DNA of 64,000 nt from Candidatus Poseidoniales archaeon (GTDB lineage Archaea > Thermoplasmatota > Poseidoniia > Poseidoniales > Poseidoniaceae): assembly GCA_003602535.1 (NCBI GenBank), contig QQSA01000078.1, forward strand, positions 3,941 through 67,940, in the 5' to 3' direction. Positions within the stretch are counted from its first letter, which is position 1, and the number at the start of each line of letters is the position of its first letter. The notes beneath the pieces are model-generated. The model was not told the DNA's origin. It searched no databases and saw only the letters and a program-made list of their open reading frames with translations. The translations under genes and the position numbers were made by a program. This document shows positions 9,361-18,564 of the stretch, piece after piece.

Positions 9361-9996
9361 GTGGGAAGTCAATACGAACGAGAACTTCGGGCAGTGCTTG
9401 CAGGTATTCCTAAGGGTGTAGATGCAGTGACTAGATCTTGTGATCATGTAGCGAAAGCAAAGGCCATGCAAGTTGTTGAAAGGCCGTTTCTGGTCGTTAG
9501 AGCTGCTGGTTCAGGAATGGAAGGAAGCGGGGATTTACTAGCACTTAGAGGAGACATGTGTTTTCCAATCGAAGTTAAGAGTTCTAAAAAATCAAAATTA
9601 TACCTCTCAGGGCGTACATGGGACCAATACCTCGCAATGGTCTATGAAGGTCAAAGATGCGATTTGATGCCACTTTACGCTTACAGATTGAAAGGTGTAA
9701 GAGGTGATTCGTGGAGAATTTTCCGTGTAGAAGTTGGCAAGTTAAGTGGCAGGCTAGGGATTTTAGCTAGACGAATACCTGCTTTACCAGTTACTCGTAA
9801 CGGAAAGGAGTTTCTGGATTGGGAAAAGGGTATGCCATTGCATCAATTTTTGTCATTAGTATGCAGGAAGGCTGCAAGTCCGTCCCTAGAGTCCTTGGAT
9901 AAAAGAATCAAAAATATCGATTTGACTGGAGAAGATGAAATGGAAACTTCTCAAACACGTATCACGGAAATCATCACAGATATGGCCCAATTATGA
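9361..9996 (+). CDS. hjc: Holliday junction resolvase, Hjc-like
   Basis: Hjc cuts four-way DNA junctions symmetrically during recombination. The 211-residue protein has the family signatures: YERE at 5-8 with the catalytic Glu, VVRAAGSG before D58 (SGDLLA), and E71-V-K73 (FPIEVKSSK), the PD-(D/E)xK core. Typical Hjc has about 125-140 residues. Here an extra stretch lies between the first motif and the core, and there is an extended C-terminal tail of about 80 residues. The start is GTG. Its last 23 bases overlap the convergent protease gene. Neighbouring RNase H-like and helicase genes fit a DNA repair setting, but no operon links them. Confidence 0.8.
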   Translation: MGSQYERELRAVLAGIPKGVDAVTRSCDHVAKAKAMQVVERPFLVVRAAGSGMEGSGDLLALRGDMCFPIEVKSSKKSKLYLSGRTWDQYLAMVYEGQRCDLMPLYAYRLKGVRGDSWRIFRVEVGKLSGRLGILARRIPALPVTRNGKEFLDWEKGMPLHQFLSLVCRKAASPSLESLDKRIKNIDLTGEDEMETSQTRITEIITDMAQL

Positions 9997-11434
9997 GTAC
10001 ACCCATTACCAACAGCAACAGCAACGACGACAACGTGGAGGCTTTGCGAGTAACATGTTCAACCCAAAGTGGATGTAACTTGTACAGACCTGTTTTCTTG
10101 CCAATATTACGAATCCCAGACATCGTTCCATGAACTATGTCCTTGAACAGATGACCGCCATCAAATGGGATCATAGGGAAGAGATTTGTTAAACCAAGAA
10201 GAATGTTTACCCAAATCAGCCAAAATAGGATATTTATCAGAATTATCAAACCATCTAATCCAAGTAAAGAGGCCAACCAACCATCACCGGAATCTAGCAT
10301 CTCTTCTTGGGCTGGATGTATCGCAACACCCTGATATTCAAATGGAGTAAACAATATTTGGACTGTGTTTATCGGCAAACTAATCAAATAACCAAGAGTG
10401 CTTGACTCAAAATCAGGATGTGCCCAGCCTGCAAGACGATCAACTCCTGCAGTCCCGCCCGAGGGGTTATTTACACCAAGGAAAGCATCGCCTTTCTCGA
10501 CACCTAATGAATCCAGAGTTTCTTCATCATACCCCATGTCGAGATAATATTCATACTTATCAGTCAAGTTAACCTGCAATATTTCGGTGCTACCATTTTC
10601 ATGACGAATTACTTCCATAGGCACTGTTTGGCCTGCAGAAAGATCATCCATAACATTAGCAAAATCATCAGCATTTTCAATCTCATTTCCATCGATTGAA
10701 ATGATAACATCCCATGCTTCAAGACCTGCTTCATCTGCTCCCGAATCGACTACGATTTGATTGGAGTGAACTCCAGGATCAGCTGCTGCAAACTGGGCTG
10801 CAACTTGCCCCAAAACAATCATCAGAATAAATGCTGCAAAGATATTCGTTGCAGGTCCTGCTGCAAACATTCTTTGTCTCTCCCTTCTAGGTGATTTACT
10901 AATTTCAGAATATTCTGGTTCCGCAAACGCTCCCAAAGGGAGGGGTCCCATCATCAATAATCCAAAATTGCGAACATTCATTCCATGGGCTCGCGCTTGA
11001 ATTCCGTGGCCAAATTCATGTATTACTAAACAAACAACGAATGCGAGTACGCCATAGCCAAGTGGAATAATTGGACTAAGTCCTGGAATCGCAACTAATT
11101 CAGAAACAGGCCGAGGATCTGCTGGTCCGAAAAATATTGCAGCAACTATTGCTAATACAATACCAATCGCTACAATGAACATCGCACCCCAACAAACCCA
11201 GAGTGAAATTTCTCCATAGATTCTCCAAAATTTGCGCGGTTTGGAAATTTTTTCTAGTGTTTTTTGTCCTTTGTCAGTCCTCAACATTAAGACCATACCA
11301 AAGAAAATTCTAGAAGCATTCCATTCATCCAGTTTCCCAGTATTCTCCCAATATCTCAACAGGAAATACCATGCTATTACAAGGAGGAAAAACTCTGTCC
11401 AGCCAAAACTGACTGAAAGAAACCCACTTCCCAT
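9974..11434 (-). CDS. Site-2 protease family (M50) membrane metalloprotease with PDZ domain
   Basis: The 486-residue polytopic protein has the zinc motif HEFGH (H139, E140, H143) in a membrane helix and the second-half motif PFDGGH near residue 430, whose Asp is the third zinc ligand. A PDZ-like domain occupies about 215-300 (GADEAGLEAWDVIISIDGNEI). Family members cut transmembrane segments, often releasing transcription factors or clearing signal peptides. The ATG at 11432-11434 shares two bases with the start of the divergent gene, so each promoter must lie inside the other gene's coding region or further upstream. The presenilin-like protease at 24.4 kb gives this window two intramembrane proteases. 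Confidence 0.9.
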   Translation of the reverse strand: MGSGFLSVSFGWTEFFLLVIAWYFLLRYWENTGKLDEWNASRIFFGMVLMLRTDKGQKTLEKISKPRKFWRIYGEISLWVCWGAMFIVAIGIVLAIVAAIFFGPADPRPVSELVAIPGLSPIIPLGYGVLAFVVCLVIHEFGHGIQARAHGMNVRNFGLLMMGPLPLGAFAEPEYSEISKSPRRERQRMFAAGPATNIFAAFILMIVLGQVAAQFAAADPGVHSNQIVVDSGADEAGLEAWDVIISIDGNEIENADDFANVMDDLSAGQTVPMEVIRHENGSTEILQVNLTDKYEYYLDMGYDEETLDSLGVEKGDAFLGVNNPSGGTAGVDRLAGWAHPDFESSTLGYLISLPINTVQILFTPFEYQGVAIHPAQEEMLDSGDGWLASLLGLDGLIILINILFWLIWVNILLGLTNLFPMIPFDGGHLFKDIVHGTMSGIRNIGKKTGLYKLHPLWVEHVTRKASTLSSLLLLLVMGVLIIGPYL

Positions 11435-12032
11435 GTTTCCGCCAACAACTGATTACACTTCAATCCCCTGTCGAGTAGTTCTTGAGGGAAACCCACTTGG
11501 CCCTAACATGGACGATACCACTCGTGAAGTAAGAAGATGGGTGGAACATGAATTTGGAGAAGTACCTGAAGACATCTCAGTATGGGCAGAGGAAGACGAA
11601 ATTGTACAGGTGTTAATCCGTCTTTCAGATAAAGTGGTCATCTCAGACCTTACATGGCAAGATGAAGAGATATTAGAAGAAGCATCTCTAGTAATTCGTC
11701 TATCAAATTGGAAACCAAATTCAATTCAAACTCGAAGAATGCCTGACGGGCTAGTAAGATTCAAACATCGTTCGAATGAGATAATGCTGGCCGCTAAAGT
11801 CAGAGCACCTGAATGGGCTGCTGCACTATTAGAAGAATGGTTAATGTCTATGAAAGGTAGAGAAATTGTGCCTAAAGGAAGAGCCCACCAGATATCTGAT
11901 TTGAAACGACGCAGGGACAAACTTAGCAAAACATTGGAACAGGCAGATCTAGCATCTATTAGAGGCGAATTGAAAATTATCGAAAACCGATTAAACAGTG
12001 CTGATGACAGGCTTTCTGGAAAAAAGGCATGA
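11433..12032 (+). CDS. Conserved hypothetical protein with C-terminal coiled coil
   Basis: I do not recognise a family. From the ATG at 11433 the protein has 199 residues: an acidic N-terminal alpha/beta part (EVRRWVEHEFGEVPEDISVWAEED and similar), and a basic C-terminal helix from about 150 onward whose heptad-like pattern (DLKRRRDKLSKTLEQADL) suggests a coiled coil. There are no membrane segments. An alternative start at the internal Met near 11508 would remove 25 residues. Its stop codon (12030-12032) directly abuts the stop of the convergent signal peptidase gene. Confidence 0.6.
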   Translation: MFPPTTDYTSIPCRVVLEGNPLGPNMDDTTREVRRWVEHEFGEVPEDISVWAEEDEIVQVLIRLSDKVVISDLTWQDEEILEEASLVIRLSNWKPNSIQTRRMPDGLVRFKHRSNEIMLAAKVRAPEWAAALLEEWLMSMKGREIVPKGRAHQISDLKRRRDKLSKTLEQADLASIRGELKIIENRLNSADDRLSGKKA

Positions 12033-12995
12033 CTACTCTTCTTCACTAGAATGGATAAGAGCAATGGCATCTTCTTGCTCTGCCTTTATCATTTCAGGAG
12101 AATTGCGTAAGATTTTATTGATCAGCGGCTCGATTAGCATCGGTGTAGCCAATACTGCTCCAATTAGAAGAATTAGATATAATATCGAAGCTCCTGGAAC
12201 TTGACTTATCCCAGGGGAGTCTCCTCCGCTGACCATCAACTTCACGATTCCAACCCAAGGAATTTCTGCTCCAGATATCCCAATTACCCATTCCTCTTGG
12301 ACCGGGCGACAAACTCCCTTGTCTATTGAAAGACATGAGGCAAACATCGAAACATCGTGATCATCATCACAATTATTGTTATCTCCCAATGTGATGTATC
12401 CGGGATTAGGGGGTTTGTAATCCTCAACACTGTACCATTTTGAACTGGCATGACCAGGAACTCCATTGCAAGAATATTCACCAGTATTATTCCCATCGAA
12501 TAGTAGATTTATTTTTCCAACATTCACTTGATCAGAACCCGGTACTGTCCAAGTAATGATACATTGCCCATCCCAAAGTGTTGCGTTTTCTTGACAATTG
12601 CCTTGATCGTCAAGAGGGGTCGTTTCTCCGATTTCAACTTTGAATAGTGCTCTGTGAATGATAGGAGTGCTTTCGCTTTCTCCATTTCTTTCGTAAATAA
12701 TCACATCACCCTCCATGCCGAGTGATTCGTAGCCATAATCTGAGGATTCTGGATTTGAAGCTTCTACAAAGGTGATTATTCGGTCGTTATCTGGTGCATG
12801 AACCAGAACTAAATCCCCTGCATCAATGGTGCCGAGTTCACCATTTTCATCATGCTGCATAGAATTAGATTCGACGACTACGAGTGGAGGCATAGAACCA
12901 GTATGAGCCCACATTGCCAATACGAGAATAGTAATCATTCCGGCTGCCAAGATAATCTCGCGAACGAGAGTACGCATCGGATCTGATTCGCCCAT
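12033..12995 (-). CDS. Signal peptidase I, archaeal S26B type
   Basis: The enzyme removes signal peptides from secreted proteins on the outer face of the membrane. An N-terminal helix (about 13-31) is followed by the catalytic Ser motif ESNSM (S45), then a GDVIIYERN strand and IIHR (H114), which replaces the bacterial Lys as in archaeal/eukaryotic S26B enzymes, and ITLGDNN-CDD further on. A second helix lies near 280-298. At 320 residues it is longer than usual, with an insertion rich in Asn, Asp and Cys around 120-215. It is the obvious processing enzyme for the many signal-bearing proteins encoded here. The small membrane gene 16 bases upstream is probably in the same unit. Confidence 0.85.
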   Translation of the reverse strand: MGESDPMRTLVREIILAAGMITILVLAMWAHTGSMPPLVVVESNSMQHDENGELGTIDAGDLVLVHAPDNDRIITFVEASNPESSDYGYESLGMEGDVIIYERNGESESTPIIHRALFKVEIGETTPLDDQGNCQENATLWDGQCIITWTVPGSDQVNVGKINLLFDGNNTGEYSCNGVPGHASSKWYSVEDYKPPNPGYITLGDNNNCDDDHDVSMFASCLSIDKGVCRPVQEEWVIGISGAEIPWVGIVKLMVSGGDSPGISQVPGASILYLILLIGAVLATPMLIEPLINKILRNSPEMIKAEQEDAIALIHSSEEE

Positions 12996-13011
12996 TAATA
13001 CAACCCAAACA

Positions 13012-13383
13012 TCAACGCTTCTTCAATCCCTTCTCTTGAAGGAAGGAGTTCCATGCTTCTTGATGGCCTCCTCCAAGAGTGGTTGCTGCTTCATCTCCGT
13101 CTGCCTTGTGTTTGCGTAATTCAGACATCGATTTCAGTTGCATCAAAGATTGAAGCAAAGTCGCCTTTGAATTCAAATTCAGGAAAGCCGGTGCCGATAC
13201 AGCCAATCCTAATGCACCTATAACTATCAAAACGATGGATGCGCCAGTATACTCTTGATACTCAGCATTATCTTGTAAAAACAACAATTGAACTGCTGAC
13301 ATAGTGGTCAGTAACGCGAAAGCAAAGGTTGCAGTCCCGGAAATTCTCAATTGTCTGCCGTGTTGATTATCCCACCAGCCCAT
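13012..13383 (-). CDS. Small two-helix membrane protein, unknown
   Basis: The 123-residue protein has two hydrophobic segments (about 14-33 and 46-66) separated by a short loop, then a charged C-terminal half likely in the cytoplasm (LRKHKADGDEAATTL, ending in KKR). No known motif is visible. It precedes the signal peptidase gene by 16 bases on the same strand, suggesting a two-gene unit, but a functional link is inference. Confidence 0.6.
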   Translation of the reverse strand: MGWWDNQHGRQLRISGTATFAFALLTTMSAVQLLFLQDNAEYQEYTGASIVLIVIGALGLAVSAPAFLNLNSKATLLQSLMQLKSMSELRKHKADGDEAATTLGGGHQEAWNSFLQEKGLKKR

Positions 13384-13471
13384 ACGCCTCGCCTAGTTCG
13401 CAAGTGGAGCCCTTATTATTCGTTTTTTGTATTTCAAAAATGACTTGTTTGGGTATTATTGAAATGTAATG

Positions 13472-13503
13472 AGCCCGCGTGGGCCGAAGGCCCACAACGG
13501 GTT
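13472..13503 (+). promoter_or_regulatory. Strong leader hairpin upstream of the giant surface protein
   Basis: GTGGGCC (13479-13485) pairs with GGCCCAC (13489-13495) around a GAA loop. An outer helix pairs 13472-13477 with 13498-13503 across a small internal loop. The structure ends at the SD (AAGGTGA, from 13504), itself seven bases before ATG 13518. It is GC-rich against an AT-rich background. It lies before a gene and has no U tract on the plus strand, so it is more likely a 5' leader element than a terminator. Confidence 0.55.
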
Positions 13504-13517
13504 AAGGTGACATTCTG

Positions 13518-16500
13518 ATGCGTAAGTCTCTATTCCTAACCGCTCTTTTCGTATTGTCAGTGCTCTCTCCGATAGCCTCTGCCGATGTCACTGAAACACA
13601 ATTCCAGGATGGTTCAACGTCCTATACTCATACTTTTTCGGGAACAGGGGATGGCTTTGCCGGAAACCTAACTTTCCCATATGGTGCCGAAGTGACTTCA
13701 GCCTCATTTGATATTGCAGGTAAGCCATCTTCTACTACCTGGGGTAATCTTACCACTACTGCTGATTTTGGAGGGAAAGGCAGCTCTACTTGGATCGGAA
13801 CCCCACCTGGCTTTGCATATGGAAGTCGTTCTAACTTGTATGTCGACAATGGGGATGTAGAGTTGGTTGGAAACCCGACCAACAATATCAATGGTTTAGA
13901 TCGATCTGCAGAAGGAACATCCACTGAGACTATCAACAACTCTGGTGGCTTTGCTTCCAATGGAGATCAAGGATTTATCGGATCGACCAGCAAACAAACA
14001 CCTTTCTCAATTTCAAGTTCTTCTTCGAACAACTACAGAGGGTTCGTAATTATGCATGAAGATGAGTACCACTCTGCAACTTATTCAGGCAGTAGCATTT
14101 ACACTACTCCTGTTGTAAAACGATATAATTCCACCACTGGTACTTTCCTTGGATCTTCAACGATCAGTTCTGGATCTTGTTCATACTCAACCCCACTTTA
14201 TTCAACTTATGATGCTACAAGTGATGGGGAAGGAAATGTTTGGACTGTGTCATACAGTTACCGCATTTTGGTGAAATGGAGTGTTTCAAGTACCGGGACA
14301 TGGACATGTCAGAACACATATTCATACACAGGTAGCTATTACCCAATGGGAGTAGATATCGATGAAGATTCTGATCGTATGTTCCTTCTGATGTATGAAG
14401 CTGTACATCCAAATTACAACCGGTATTTGTATGAAATCAACCCAACGAGTCCTACATCTGTCAATGGTAGTTGGCTTCTTGGTTCCAAAGAACAATTAGG
14501 AGATTCAAATACACAAGCAAGTGGTTTGATTGTTGATTTACCAAAAATTGTTACGAATGAATATTACAGTCAAAGAGGATATCATAACCATTTCACAATG
14601 GATGGTTTCTTCGTAGAAAAAATGGGTAAAATTTTGATAAATGGTGGTGGGCATTATGGAATGGACCAACTTGGAGATAACACATTTGGAATGCAATGCC
14701 ATTACTATTCGTATTGTTCATCTAGTCTGAACAAAATCCAGAGACAAGGAACAGGTTCAATCTATGATCATAGAACTCCTACTTCAACTACATCTGTTGT
14801 GACCAGTACCACATACTCAATCTCTAAGCAGGTAAGTGATATTACAATCTCTGCTTTAGTTGGCTATATTCCTTCAGGTACCAGTATTGAATTGCAGGTT
14901 TCTAATGATGGCGGAGCTACATGGATGAATGGCATATTCGATCAAAAGTTGACTTTTGCTAACCCAGGATCTAGTATTCTTTGGAAGGCTTACCTCAACG
15001 GTACAGCAACGGAAACACCTGTATTAGACTTCGTAGGATTAACGTATTCGACCAGTTATCAAACCAGTGGATATTTCCAGCTTCGCTCGAACTATTATTC
15101 TGGAAATGCACCTGTTGCACTAACTGCTTGGTGGAACGCTACAACTCCTGCAGGTACTAGTTTGCAAGTTGAATTCCAGGATACTTCTACCAAATACTTC
15201 TCATTCAGTGGAGATTCGAAAACCGTATCGATGACAAGCGGTTACATCTACATCTATGTTAGATTCACATCAACTGGCTCGAATACTCCAACATTGGAAG
15301 ATCTGAATATTGCAATTCATTCTGATGCTCCTGAGCAGGTAGGAATCGATGTCGGCGCTGATGGAAGTAACGAATGGACTAGCCAAGGCGTTCTACTAGG
15401 AACCACTACACGTAGTGGAGTAGCATTCGTCAAATCATTCAATGATTTGATTCCAGATACTGGATCAGGCAATGTTGTAATTCCAATCCATATCAATTCA
15501 CAAACTGCTGGTATCGTAGAGTTGGAAAGATTTAGTGTAACATACAAGGTCAACACAGTAAACCTTGACATATCAATCCCTGATGGCGAAATTTTGCATG
15601 AGCGAAACGAACCTTATGAAGTTGTTACAAGGCATATCGTTGGCGATGGCACAAATAATTACATCCAATCTGCAACACTAAGTTTCGTAGCGAGTCCTGC
15701 AAATAATGCGCCAACATTAGAATGGCAAGACGGGGATATTTTCCCTTCACCTAATGACCCTGAAGATTGGGTTGATATCGATCCTTCCTCTTGGTCGTCT
15801 CTAAACAATGGTATTTTGGAAATACATTGGCTGTTCAAAGTAACCTCAAATTTCCCTGACCAAGAAAACGTTCGGTTTAGAACAAATTGTATTGACAATA
15901 CTGGAACAAATGGATATTCTCCAGCTCCGTTGTCTAGTGATACTGGATTAAGAGTAAACAATTCATTCGGCTTGGGGTGGCTCAATATTAGGGATAACGA
16001 CGGAGAGATAACCTCCGATAATGTCGTAGATGGTAGCTGGGTTGCTGCTGGCGAAACACTTCATTTCCAAGGTGCAATGTGGTTCGCTGATTCGACAGAT
16101 GCTCCAAAGGATAGTGCATTCGATGTTCGAATTGCCCAAAATGGATTTGTTCACGCTAATTGGAGAGATACCTCCAACGTCAACGGATCATTCTTCATAT
16201 CTATTCAAATGCCAGAAATAGATGTTGAAGATGGATTAACCTATGAAATTCAAACATATAATGAAAGAGATGCTACAATGGTTATGAATTCTAATTCAGA
16301 TTGGTTTAGGACTTACAAGGTAGATGCTACAGCTCCTGAAAACCTTGGGACTTACCCGCTAAACGAAGCGTATGAAGCTGCTGATACTTCTCAAAAAGTT
16401 TCGATTAATGTGGCTGATTCTGTAGGCGACCCTAATGAGTTAACATTGTATTACTGGGTAGAAGCCGATCATGATATGAATCGAAATGGAGAAGCAGACC

Positions 16501-18515
16501 CTAGCGAATACGCTACGAAATTAGTCGTAAACGAAACTTCTGCTGATGTCAAAACATTCACTACAACAATAGATCACTCAAGAAATCCAAACATGGGACG
16601 TGTGTCATATTACTGGGATGGAAGCGATAGAGCAGGAAACCCTCTACACTATTCTACAATAATCGATGATGAAGTATTCGATTGGGAAAGTGGACCTGGT
16701 TTTGATTCTGATGATGCTACCTTCAGAAGTAGAAAGGATTCAGTTGCAATATTCACTGGATTGGATTGGGCTGGACACAACGATGGCGCACCAATTTTCG
16801 CAGGTACTGAGCAAACTATCTCGCTAGGTCTTATCGATGCTAATACTGCAATTGATTTCGAATATATCGACCTGGTATTCGACTTTGAAGGACCTGATAG
16901 TGAAGTAGACCAACAGAGAATTTCATATTATGGAATAACTGACAATTTTGCTAGCCAATCCGATTACATCGACCTAGCAACAAGTTCTACCATGGTTCAA
17001 ACCACAAATGATTCAGGTTTGCCTTGGATAATTTTGGACTTTGACTTCACAATCGGTTGGGAATGGCCTGACGAAGATATTTCCGACTTGGCTTTGGAAT
17101 ACAAAGAAAGAGGTTCTGAACATCCTACACGACACATTATCGCTGAACATACATTTACTGTTGAGAACGATTTGGTTTTAGAGCCATCCTCTTTCTTAGT
17201 ACAAGATATCAGCGAACCTAGAACAGGTATAGTAGCAGATGGAAGCAGGGTAAGAAATGATGACAGGCTAGAATTTACTGGTAAGGTAGTTTACGAAGGA
17301 AGCAATGTTCCTGCACCGAAAGATGCTGCAATTGTAATCGAGGTTTTCGACGGTGAAAGTATCTGGTCTGATGGATCATTAGATAGTGATGGAGGATATT
17401 CTGTCGAAGTTCCTCTTTCAAGTGCATTGACACTACAATCCTCGCCCACCAGAACCTGTTTGATTTCAATTAATGGAATTCCTGGAGATGGAGAGGATAT
17501 GACCGGACAAACCGTTTCTACAACCCTTCGTGTAATTGTTGATGATACAGCTCCAAGAGTTGTGACTAGAGTTTCACCTCTGAACATCATAGACATTTCA
17601 TCGAATACAGATCTAACCAATGTACCTGTAGAATTCTTTGGAACTGAAGATGCCGATATGACTGGATCTGAACAGGTTGTTCACTGGGTCATGAAAGATT
17701 CCAGTAGAACATTGACACTGGGCGCTGGACAGTCTGTTCTTGGAATGCAACAAGAAGGTCAGAGTGTTATTTGGACCGGTACTGTTGACTTAACAGATGG
17801 CGGTAAAATCACAATGCGTGAAGGAGACTGGGTAGGATTCTATATCACAGGATATGATTCTGCAGGCAATGAATTCCCTGTGGTTTCCAATTCTGAAGCA
17901 AGTCCAATTGCTGAAACTGCTGCTGATGATACCGACTTTGAACGACAATGGGTAAGATTAGGTGCAGTTGGGCCGCAATTGAAGATAAGCTCAATTTCGT
18001 TATCCGATGATCACGTTGCTCCTGGCCAAGAGATTATCATAACTGCAGACATACAGAATGTGGGCGGAGAGACTAATTCTCAATTCAAAGTCTCGTTCTA
18101 TGCAGGTGATTCTATTGTACCATTTGATTCATCGACATTGAATAAGATTGGCGCTGGGGAAACAATTCCTGTCAAGGTATCTTGGAATGCAGAAGAAGGA
18201 ATTGATCGAATTCGTGTTGTTGTCGATCCTGATGATGTGATTGTTGAAGTCAATGATGAAGACAACTCTGCTGAACACAAAGTCGAGATTGTTTATGTCT
18301 CTTACATGGGATGGTTTGATTCAATTCGCGAACAGCCACTAATTTGGTTATTCTCACTGATATCCATACTCGTATTAATTGGAATTGGAATTACTGCTAA
18401 CCGTACTGCAATAAGTCATAATGAGGACTCCCTTTACGATGACGAATGGGAAGAAGAGCATGATGATGATGAGTGGGAAGATGACGATGATGACGAATAT
18501 GACGATGACTACTGA
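13518..18515 (+). CDS. Giant membrane-anchored surface protein with CARDB-like domain and acidic tail
   Basis: The 1665-residue protein starts with a signal peptide (MRKSLFLTALFVLSVLSPIASA). It continues with long beta-rich, Asp/Asn/Ser/Thr-rich segments and few Cys, consistent with stacked beta-sandwich or propeller modules. A CARDB-like domain is visible at about 1488-1592 (AADIQNVGGETNSQF-like pattern, ending in VNDEDNSAEHKVEI). A single membrane helix at about 1605-1628 and a cytoplasmic tail made almost only of Asp, Glu and Trp/Tyr close the protein. The SD AAGGTGA supports the start. It probably is a cell-surface or S-layer-associated protein; substrate and partners are unknown. Confidence 0.75.
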   Translation: MRKSLFLTALFVLSVLSPIASADVTETQFQDGSTSYTHTFSGTGDGFAGNLTFPYGAEVTSASFDIAGKPSSTTWGNLTTTADFGGKGSSTWIGTPPGFAYGSRSNLYVDNGDVELVGNPTNNINGLDRSAEGTSTETINNSGGFASNGDQGFIGSTSKQTPFSISSSSSNNYRGFVIMHEDEYHSATYSGSSIYTTPVVKRYNSTTGTFLGSSTISSGSCSYSTPLYSTYDATSDGEGNVWTVSYSYRILVKWSVSSTGTWTCQNTYSYTGSYYPMGVDIDEDSDRMFLLMYEAVHPNYNRYLYEINPTSPTSVNGSWLLGSKEQLGDSNTQASGLIVDLPKIVTNEYYSQRGYHNHFTMDGFFVEKMGKILINGGGHYGMDQLGDNTFGMQCHYYSYCSSSLNKIQRQGTGSIYDHRTPTSTTSVVTSTTYSISKQVSDITISALVGYIPSGTSIELQVSNDGGATWMNGIFDQKLTFANPGSSILWKAYLNGTATETPVLDFVGLTYSTSYQTSGYFQLRSNYYSGNAPVALTAWWNATTPAGTSLQVEFQDTSTKYFSFSGDSKTVSMTSGYIYIYVRFTSTGSNTPTLEDLNIAIHSDAPEQVGIDVGADGSNEWTSQGVLLGTTTRSGVAFVKSFNDLIPDTGSGNVVIPIHINSQTAGIVELERFSVTYKVNTVNLDISIPDGEILHERNEPYEVVTRHIVGDGTNNYIQSATLSFVASPANNAPTLEWQDGDIFPSPNDPEDWVDIDPSSWSSLNNGILEIHWLFKVTSNFPDQENVRFRTNCIDNTGTNGYSPAPLSSDTGLRVNNSFGLGWLNIRDNDGEITSDNVVDGSWVAAGETLHFQGAMWFADSTDAPKDSAFDVRIAQNGFVHANWRDTSNVNGSFFISIQMPEIDVEDGLTYEIQTYNERDATMVMNSNSDWFRTYKVDATAPENLGTYPLNEAYEAADTSQKVSINVADSVGDPNELTLYYWVEADHDMNRNGEADPSEYATKLVVNETSADVKTFTTTIDHSRNPNMGRVSYYWDGSDRAGNPLHYSTIIDDEVFDWESGPGFDSDDATFRSRKDSVAIFTGLDWAGHNDGAPIFAGTEQTISLGLIDANTAIDFEYIDLVFDFEGPDSEVDQQRISYYGITDNFASQSDYIDLATSSTMVQTTNDSGLPWIILDFDFTIGWEWPDEDISDLALEYKERGSEHPTRHIIAEHTFTVENDLVLEPSSFLVQDISEPRTGIVADGSRVRNDDRLEFTGKVVYEGSNVPAPKDAAIVIEVFDGESIWSDGSLDSDGGYSVEVPLSSALTLQSSPTRTCLISINGIPGDGEDMTGQTVSTTLRVIVDDTAPRVVTRVSPLNIIDISSNTDLTNVPVEFFGTEDADMTGSEQVVHWVMKDSSRTLTLGAGQSVLGMQQEGQSVIWTGTVDLTDGGKITMREGDWVGFYITGYDSAGNEFPVVSNSEASPIAETAADDTDFERQWVRLGAVGPQLKISSISLSDDHVAPGQEIIITADIQNVGGETNSQFKVSFYAGDSIVPFDSSTLNKIGAGETIPVKVSWNAEEGIDRIRVVVDPDDVIVEVNDEDNSAEHKVEIVYVSYMGWFDSIREQPLIWLFSLISILVLIGIGITANRTAISHNEDSLYDDEWEEEHDDDEWEDDDDDEYDDDY

Positions 18516-18564
18516 CAGTCTTGGAATCGTTGCCCTCTTGAACCAGTGACATCGCCCAAACGAT

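Noticed and set aside
10000..10030. CAACAG repeat-like stretch resembling the one at 1-15
   Set aside because: Here it encodes Leu/Val in the last membrane helix of the M50 protease on the minus strand; at 1-15 it encodes Gln. The resemblance is by composition.
13472..13503. Strong hairpin as a transcription terminator of an upstream gene
   Set aside because: The upstream gene is divergent and no U tract follows on either strand. It sits between promoter and SD of the surface-protein gene, so a leader element is more likely.
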